From contig ONYV01000076.1 of assembly GCA_900322105.1 (NCBI GenBank), forward strand, positions 1 to 6,212: a DNA stretch of 6,212 nucleotides, written 5' to 3'. The stretch is from an uncultured Eubacteriales bacterium. GTDB lineage: Bacteria > Bacillota > Clostridia > Oscillospirales > Acutalibacteraceae. Positions within the stretch are counted from its first letter, which is position 1. Every line of letters begins with the position of its first letter. Under the pieces are notes generated by a model. That model did not search any database and was not told the DNA's origin. It saw only the letters and a list, made by a program, of their open reading frames with translations. Below are positions 1 through 5,000 of this stretch, in pieces. Position numbers and translations under genes: made by a program.

Positions 1-2
1 GA

Positions 3-30
3 CAGCCTTGCGGAGAAAAGGCTGATTTTT
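3..30 (+). terminator. Probable intrinsic terminator of a gene left of the window
   Basis: A perfect 7-bp stem (CAGCCTT at 3-9, AAGGCTG at 18-24) with an 8-nt loop is followed at once by ATTTTT (25-30), which fits a Rho-independent terminator read on the + strand. It would end a gene outside the window that converges on the mgsA operon. No end of that gene can be identified with confidence. The stem is short and only moderately GC-rich. Confidence 0.5.
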
Positions 31-91
31 CGATCGCTTTCGGCAGAGTGTCATATTTTTATCGTGCATTCCGTCAGCAGATTTTTGCGGC

Positions 92-123
92 AAAGAAAAA
101 AGGCAGGGACTCACTCCCTGCCT
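92..123 (-). terminator. Intrinsic terminator of the minD-like/mgsA operon
   Basis: Read on the minus strand, a perfect 9-bp stem (plus-strand arms 101-109 and 115-123, core GGCAGGGA/TCCCTGCC) with a 5-nt loop is followed by a run of six T, one C and three T. It begins 13 nt past the mgsA stop codon. The T run lies only on the minus-strand side, so the signal is directional. This is a textbook Rho-independent terminator and marks the 3' end of the operon. Confidence 0.92.
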
Positions 124-136
124 GATACAGATCATT

Positions 137-535
137 TTAATTTCTGACGATGTTTCTCCAGTCAAGATCCCCCCGCTCCAGACCGTGGATCAGCACCTCA
201 CCCGTTGCGATGTTGGTTGCAACAGGAATATTGTGCATATCGCAAAGCCGCAGAAGGTTCATGTCGTTTGGTTCATGCGGTTTCGGGTCCAGCGGATCAC
301 GCAAAAAGATCAGCATATCGATCTCATTAAAAGCGATCCTTGCAGCGATCTGCTGATCGCCGCCCTGAGAGCCGCTGAGAAATTTCTGAATCTCCAGCCC
401 CGTTGCTTCCGATACCATCTTACCTGTCGAACCTGTAGCACACAGTGTATGTCTGCTGAGTATGCCGCAGTACGCAATACAAAACTGTACCATCAATTCT
501 TTTTTTGCATCATGTGCGATCAAAGCTATGTTCAT
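137..535 (-). CDS. mgsA: Methylglyoxal synthase
   Basis: MgsA converts dihydroxyacetone phosphate to methylglyoxal and phosphate in the cytoplasm, a bypass of lower glycolysis that relieves sugar-phosphate build-up. The 132-aa product has the usual bacterial length and follows B. subtilis MgsA from end to end. It starts MNIALIAHD (active-site His8/Asp9) and has the phosphate-binding ATGSTG loop (33-38), GGDQQ with the catalytic-base Asp60 (E. coli Asp71), RDPL with Asp80 (Asp91), PHEP with His87 (His98), and the LLRLCD..NIPVATN core (94-108). The residue aligned with E. coli Asp101 is Asn90. The ATG at 535 is chosen because the product then matches family N-termini and has GGGGG 8 nt upstream. 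An upstream in-frame GTG at 571 would add 12 unconserved residues. The gene lies 51 bp behind the MinD-like gene, with no terminator between them and a strong one after it, so the two are probably co-transcribed. Confidence 0.96.
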   Translation of the reverse strand: MNIALIAHDAKKELMVQFCIAYCGILSRHTLCATGSTGKMVSEATGLEIQKFLSGSQGGDQQIAARIAFNEIDMLIFLRDPLDPKPHEPNDMNLLRLCDMHNIPVATNIATGEVLIHGLERGDLDWRNIVRN

Positions 536-543
536 TCGTATTA

Positions 544-548
544 CCCCC
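544..548 (-). promoter_or_regulatory. Ribosome binding site of mgsA
   Basis: GGGGG on the minus strand lies 8 nt before the ATG at 535. This supports that start over the GTG at 571, although the motif is less canonical than AGGAGG. Confidence 0.6.
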
Positions 549-586
549 AAACCATAAGATCCCCATCTCACCTGACCGATGAAATA

Positions 587-1324
587 TCATTCGATAAGCA
601 ACGGTACATCCTTGCCGTCAAGTCTTGCCGCAATCCTGTCGAAAGCGAGCGCCGCTTTCATTCTGCCTTCTACAGGCAGTCCTTTCTGAGATGCCGAAGA
701 AGCAGCGCTGTCTTCAGGCACAACGCCGAGCAGCCTTGCGCCTGCCTCATCAATGACCGCATCCAGATCCTCATACACATCCATCCTGCGAAACTTTCTT
801 TCATTAAAACGATTGATGATCAAGGAGATATCACTGATATCGCAGTATTCAAGTTTCCGCCGCACCTTGTTGCAGCTGCGCACCGAAAGCGGCTCTGCAT
901 TAGCGACCAGCACCGCTCTGTCCGCAGGCGCTGCCGCTGTTTCAAATCCCGAGCCGATACCCGCAGGACAGTCCACCAGAATATGGTCGTAGTAGCCCTT
1001 GAGCACATCTGTCAGCTGTTTCATCACAGAGGGGCTCAGCTCATCCCGAACATTCTGCGGCGCAGGCAGGATATAAAGTTCAGGCAGCGTTTTGCAGGGA
1101 TAGATCGCACTTGCAGGCGAGCAATTGCCGTTAATGATATCCGCAATGTCAAAAACCAGCTCACCGCTGACGCCCAGCATCAGGTCGATGCCTCTCATGC
1201 CTGCGTCACAGTCGATGAGCAGCACTCTTCCGCCTCGTCTGATAAGCGCTGCGCCAAGTCCTGCCGTTACTGTAGATTTTCCTGTTCCACCCTTACCGGA
1301 TGTAATAACCGTTACTTTACCCAT
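587..1324 (-). CDS. minD: MinD/ParA-family ATPase without membrane-targeting tail
   Basis: This 245-aa protein is a SIMIBI-class P-loop ATPase closest in pattern to MinD, the membrane ATPase that positions the division septum. Visible motifs are the deviant Walker A box KGGTGKS (signature Lys11, Lys16), the switch I stretch IDCDAGMRGIDLMLG with Asp38/Asp40, YILPA (84-88), switch II VDCPAGI with Asp118, SVR at 147-149, and GVVPED, which is typical of MinD. The ATPase core looks intact. Three points are odd. The Asp of the MinD VRD motif is Ser150. The chain ends in VPLLIE, about where the linker to the amphipathic membrane-targeting helix (FLKRLF-type in E. coli) should begin. No MinC or MinE gene is adjacent. 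The ATG at 1324 is preferred to the in-frame TTG at 1330 because GAGG sits 9 nt before it. It is the first gene of a two-gene operon with mgsA. It could be a divergent MinD or another MinD-like regulator; the family is certain, the Min role is not. Confidence 0.85.
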   Translation of the reverse strand: MGKVTVITSGKGGTGKSTVTAGLGAALIRRGGRVLLIDCDAGMRGIDLMLGVSGELVFDIADIINGNCSPASAIYPCKTLPELYILPAPQNVRDELSPSVMKQLTDVLKGYYDHILVDCPAGIGSGFETAAAPADRAVLVANAEPLSVRSCNKVRRKLEYCDISDISLIINRFNERKFRRMDVYEDLDAVIDEAGARLLGVVPEDSAASSASQKGLPVEGRMKAALAFDRIAARLDGKDVPLLIE

Positions 1325-1333
1325 TTTCAAATA

Positions 1334-1340
1334 CCTCTTT
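1334..1340 (-). promoter_or_regulatory. Ribosome binding site of the MinD-like gene
   Basis: AAAGAGG on the minus strand ends 9 nt before the ATG at 1324 but only 3 nt before the in-frame TTG at 1330. The spacing therefore decides for the ATG. Confidence 0.75.
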
Positions 1341-1344
1341 ATTT

Positions 1345-1373
1345 ACGATATCACACAACTTCAATAAAGTCAA
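1345..1373 (-). promoter_or_regulatory. Sigma-A promoter of the minD-like/mgsA operon
   Basis: On the minus strand, TTGACT (plus 1368-1373; 5 of 6 to consensus) and TATCGT (plus 1345-1350; 4 of 6) are separated by exactly 17 bp. Transcription would begin just upstream of the ribosome binding site and give a very short leader. It lies directly before the MinD-like gene, so that gene is first in its transcript here. Confidence 0.7.
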
Positions 1374-1683
1374 GGTTTTTCAACAGTTTTTTTCATACAA
1401 AATGACATAATTCAGGAACAGCGGAGCAGGATCATGCTCGTGCGTTAACATTCACATCCTTCAATGGCATTTCTTTCCTCCCATGCCGTTTTTTCAACAC
1501 TTTTCTCACTCAGCGATTTCTAAGGCGTTTAGAACAGATATGCTGCTTTGTCCGTTATTTCTCAAATGCAGCTTTGAGCAGATATCCGTCATATGATACT
1601 ACATTTCGATCGGTTAGAGTGTCTTTTTCTGTCGAACACACAAAAACGTGTCAGAAATCTATTGTTGGGCATTTTTTTTGCCA

Positions 1684-1745
1684 TTACAATTTCTAAAAGT
1701 CAGCACTAAACCATCCCAAATATGTGTAATATGCCGAAATTGTAA
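1684..1745. repeat. Perfect 10-bp inverted repeat, 42-bp spacer
   Basis: TTACAATTTC (1684-1693) and its exact reverse complement GAAATTGTAA (1736-1745) flank 42 bp. The arm centres are 52 bp apart, near five helical turns, which would suit paired operator half-sites or DNA looping. No target-site duplication is seen at the outer edges, so a small inserted element is not supported. The repeat lies about 190 bp upstream of the amylase -35 box. Function is unknown. Confidence 0.6.
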
Positions 1746-1787
1746 CTTTGTAAAAATCTGACAATATAAGCTATGACAAATTATCGT

Positions 1788-1862
1788 AATTGCCTAAAAC
1801 GTTATATTTTATCCGTCATAATAGGTAAAAATATAAATCCCGATTCGTGAAATTGCCTGAAA
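1788..1862 (+). repeat. Spaced direct repeat AATTGCCT(A/G)AAA
   Basis: AATTGCCTAAAA (1788-1799) recurs as AATTGCCTGAAA (1851-1862), 63 bp away, about six helical turns. Both copies are preceded by TCGT (1784-1787 and 1845-1848). The copies lie 70-145 bp upstream of the amylase -35 box and could be activator or repressor sites. The motif matches no operator I can name. Confidence 0.45.
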
Positions 1863-1931
1863 TCAAAGACATTTCAGAACATCCGCTCACGGAGGAAAAC
1901 GGACTTGTTGTTAGTTTTCACTAAACAGACT

Positions 1932-1960
1932 TTGCAAAATTATGAATAAAGTGTTAAAAT
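1932..1960 (+). promoter_or_regulatory. Extended -10 promoter of the amylase gene
   Basis: TTGCAA (1932-1937) and TAAAAT (1955-1960; 5 of 6) are 17 bp apart, with TG at 1952-1953 forming an extended -10 element. Transcription should start near 1967 and give a leader of roughly 107 nt. An imperfect palindrome (about 1908-1927, arms TGTTAGT and ACTAAACA) sits just upstream of the -35 box and might be an operator. No match to the CcpA cre consensus was found. Confidence 0.8.
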
Positions 1961-1979
1961 AATGTAAACATTCAGCGAC

Positions 1980-2035
1980 GCAGCGAGCAAAATCGGGATC
2001 TTCCACGATCCCTGATGCAGAAGGGACGCTGCATC
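1980..2035 (+). promoter_or_regulatory. Potentially structured leader of the amylase mRNA
   Basis: Three strong stems can form in the predicted 5' UTR. Stem A is GGGATC/GATCCC (1995-2000 with 2007-2012), extendable by ATC/GAT (1992-1994 with 2014-2016) across one bulged base. Stem B is a perfect 7-bp GATGCAG/CTGCATC (2014-2020 with 2029-2035). Stem C is GCAGCG/CGCTGC (1980-1985 with 2027-2032), which would enclose stem A. Stem B overlaps both the lower part of A and the 3' arm of C, so B and C exclude each other. No known riboswitch class is recognised and there is no T run after the stems. It may affect mRNA stability or be chance. Confidence 0.4.
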
Positions 2036-2054
2036 TGCCGAATCTATCAATCAT

Positions 2055-2061
2055 AAAGGAG
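2055..2061 (+). promoter_or_regulatory. Ribosome binding site of the amylase gene
   Basis: AAAGGAG lies before the ATG at 2074. The 12-nt gap after GGAG is longer than usual, but no better in-frame start is near. The next in-frame ATG (2092) has no comparable site and would remove part of the basic n-region of the signal peptide. Confidence 0.75.
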
Positions 2062-2073
2062 TGTATATCTTTC

Positions 2074-5000
2074 ATGAAGATCAAATCAAAAATGCATCCA
2101 TCCCGTATTCGCAGCAAGATCACCGGTATTCTTCTCTCCGCCGCACTTCTTGCCTCTGCCGTCACAGGACTGCAGATCCCGAATCTTCCGTCCCTGAACG
2201 CCGCGCCGACTTTGACGGTCTCGGCTGCTTCTTCAAGTCCTCTGCCCGACAATATTGCAGACGGCGTGATACTGCACGCATGGAACTGGTCATTCCGCGC
2301 GATCAAGGACAATATGCAGGCGATCGCAGAAGCAGGCTACACCTCCGTGCAGACCTCTCCCGTACAGCGTCCCAAAGACTATTCCAACGCCTCCACCTCA
2401 CAATGGGACTGGTGGAAAGTCTATCAGCCCACCAGCCTTTGTTTTTCTCCGGGCGGACATCCGTGGTTCGGCTCTAAAGAGGATTTCAAAGCCATGTGTG
2501 AAGAAGCCGACAAATACGGCATTAAGATCATCGTTGATATCGTCGCCAACCACATGGCGAACAACACAGGCGGTATGGGAAACGTCAGAGCCGATATTTC
2601 CGACCAGAACGAAGCGACCTATCGTGACGACGACAGCTGTTGGCATCTGAACGGTTCACGCGGCATCAATTACGGTCAGCAGAACCGCTACGGCGGCACC
2701 GACAGCCTGACTTACGGTTTCGGCGGATGGCCTGATCTGAACACAGGCAACAAAAAGATACAAAACGCCATTATCAGCCTGCTGAAAGAATGTTACGACC
2801 TCGGCGCAGACGGTTTCCGCTTTGACGCTGCAAAGCACATCGAGCTTCCGACCGATCCGGGCGGAGCGTCCGACTTCTGGCCGACCGTCATCAACGGTAT
2901 TGAATCCTATGCCAATTCCAAAGGGCATCCTGTCTACTGCTACGGCGAGATATTGGATGACTCTGCAACGGATATCAAAAACTATACAAAATATATCGCC
3001 GTCACCGATAACCGCGCAGGAAACGCCACCCGATACGGTGTGCGTGACGGAGATATCGGAAAGGCTGCCAATTCTTCCCTGACTTATAACGGCATCCCCT
3101 ACCAGAAGATCGTCCTCTGGTCAGAATCTCACGACACTTATGCAAACGACGGCTATTCAGGCGAATCTACCCGTTTCAATCAGGATCAGATCAACCGTGC
3201 CTGGGCGATCATCGCCGCGCGTCAGTTCCCTGCGCTCTACTTTGTCCGTCCCGACAACCCCCGTTCCCAGATGATGGGACAGATGAGCGGCAACACCGCA
3301 TGGAAAAACAAAGAAGTTGCCGAAGTCAACAAGTTCCACAACGCATTTGTCGGGGAAAGCGAATATATGTCCAGCAGCGGCGGCACCGTCTTGGTAGAAA
3401 GAGGCACAACAGGCGCTGTTCTGGTCAATATCGGCGGCAACGGCGGACAGATCAGCGCAAAAGTCAACAAAATGAAGGACGGCACATATAAAGATCAGGT
3501 CTCCGGCTCGACTTTCACCGTTTCGGGCGGATATATCAGCGGCAGCATCGGCAGCAAGGGCATCGCTGTTGTTTATAATGTCGGCAAAGTCCCCCCCTTC
3601 GGCAGCGTTTCGGCATCCCCTGCAGGTACTGCCTTTACGGATTCCATCACCGTCACACTCTCTGTTAACAACGTCAGCAACGCAAAATACACCACCTCCG
3701 AAGGCGCTTCGGGCAGCTTTACCAACGGACAGAAGATCACCCTCGGCGCATCCTCTGCGATCGGCGCTTCCATAACGCTGAATCTGTCAGGCACAAAATC
3801 AGACGGCACACAGGCAAACGCTTCCTACACCTATACCAAAAAAGACCCCTCCGCCGTCACAACAATCTATTTTGACAACAACGCCTACCAATGGAGCAAA
3901 GTCTATGCCTATATCTATAACAAAACCGGCACCGACCCGATCCCCGACCCGATCCTGCCCACCCCTTCTTCCAACATTCTCTTTACCAACTCCCTGAACT
4001 GGTGGAACGTCAAGGCATATTTCTTCAACAGCAGCGGTACTGTCGGTGAGCCTTGGCCGGGTTCTTCCATGACAGCCGTCGGTGACAACGGCTACGGCAG
4101 CACAAACTTTTCGATCGCCATCCCGAACGGCGCCACTATGGTCATCTTCAACGATAACGGCGGCACTCAGACAAAAGACCTGCCCTTATCAGGCGTGGCA
4201 GGCTACTGGCTGGACGGCTCAGCCGATAACGCAAAATCATGGTCAAATGCCGCTGCTTTGCAAAGTTCCGACACAGCACCTGCCGCTTCCGACAGCGCTC
4301 CCTGCAACGCGCCCTGGCCGGGTCAGGAAATGAAACAAGACGCTGCATCGGGTTACTACTCACTGGTCGTTCCCGATGCATTCCAAAACGGTCTCGTTAT
4401 TTTCAGCGACGGCAAAGAAAACACAAAGAGCCGCTATCCTGCCGATCTCGAAGAAGGACTTTCGATCGGCGGCAGTTCCAAGCTGTTTGCCGCTAACCAC
4501 TCCTGGAAGGACTATGCTCCTCCTGTTCCGAGCAAGCTCTCCGTATCGCTGAATGTCTCTGCATCCACGATCAGGCTTGGACAGACCGTCACACTGACGG
4601 CATCCGCTTCAGGCGCATCAGGCGCTGTTACCTATTCCTATCAGGCAAATTCTACGTCCGTTTCAGGCTCAGGCTCTGCCGTTTCATGGACGCCCACAGC
4701 CGCAGGAACTTATACCGTCACCGTGACTGCAAAGGATTCCGGAGGAACTGCCTGCGCATCCAAGATCGTCACCGTCGAAAAGAAAGAAGACCCCGTCCCG
4801 ACACTTGTCAACAACGCTTCTCTTTCCGCATCCTCTGTCACACTCGGCAAAAGCGTGACGATCAGCGGTACGGCTTCCGGCGGCAAAGCGCCCTATCAAT
4901 ACGCCTTTTACGTCAAGAAGACCTCTTCCGATTCTTATTCCACTCTTCAGGACTTCAGCAGCGACACAAACGCTGTCTACACACCGGCCGCCGCAGCATC

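Larger units (their letters stand above)
1374..1931. other. AT-rich divergent intergenic region, no convincing gene
   Basis: This gap separates two divergent promoters. No reading frame resembles a known protein. Small structures are visible: a 5-bp hairpin GAGCA/TGCTC (1424-1439), a terminator-like hairpin on the + strand (1463-1494), a perfect 6-bp inverted repeat CTCAAA/TTTGAG (1561-1578), a T8 run inside GGCA...TGCC (1668-1682), a perfect 10-bp inverted repeat (1684-1745) and a spaced direct repeat (1788-1862). Its length is more than two simple promoters need. It may hold operators or an unrecognised small RNA, but no RNA family was identified. Confidence 0.6.

Noticed and set aside
1..147. 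Two + strand frames open from the left edge (to stops at 121-123 and 145-147) that could be C-terminal ends of a gene
   Set aside because: Neither reads like a known protein, both run through the likely terminators, and they cannot be told apart from chance in so short a stretch.
185..1405. A 406-codon open frame on the + strand running antisense to mgsA and the MinD-like gene
   Set aside because: Its product is a Cys/His/Arg-rich mix with no family resemblance, and it covers two clearly recognised genes on the other strand. It is a codon-usage shadow.
1463..1494. Terminator-like hairpin with a T6 run on the + strand (AATGGCAT/ATGCCGTT)
   Set aside because: No + strand transcription unit is visible upstream, the stem is weak with a wobble pair and a 12-nt loop, and there is nothing for it to terminate.
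1684..1745. A miniature inverted-repeat transposable element
   Set aside because: The arms are only 10 bp, the interior is tiny, and no target-site duplication flanks it.
1905..1949. A 14-codon frame starting TTG with GGAGG 9 nt upstream, before the amylase
   Set aside because: It runs into the amylase promoter itself, so it could only be translated from some other transcript. The start codon is weak and there is no conservation evidence.
1967..2073. A known riboswitch or T-box in the amylase leader
   Set aside because: The stems do not match any class I recognise, and there is no terminator or T-box sequence.
1911..2312. A 133-codon minus-strand frame overlapping the amylase start and promoter
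   Set aside because: It begins inside the amylase coding region, has no recognisable domain, and covers the amylase promoter, leader and signal peptide. Chance frame.
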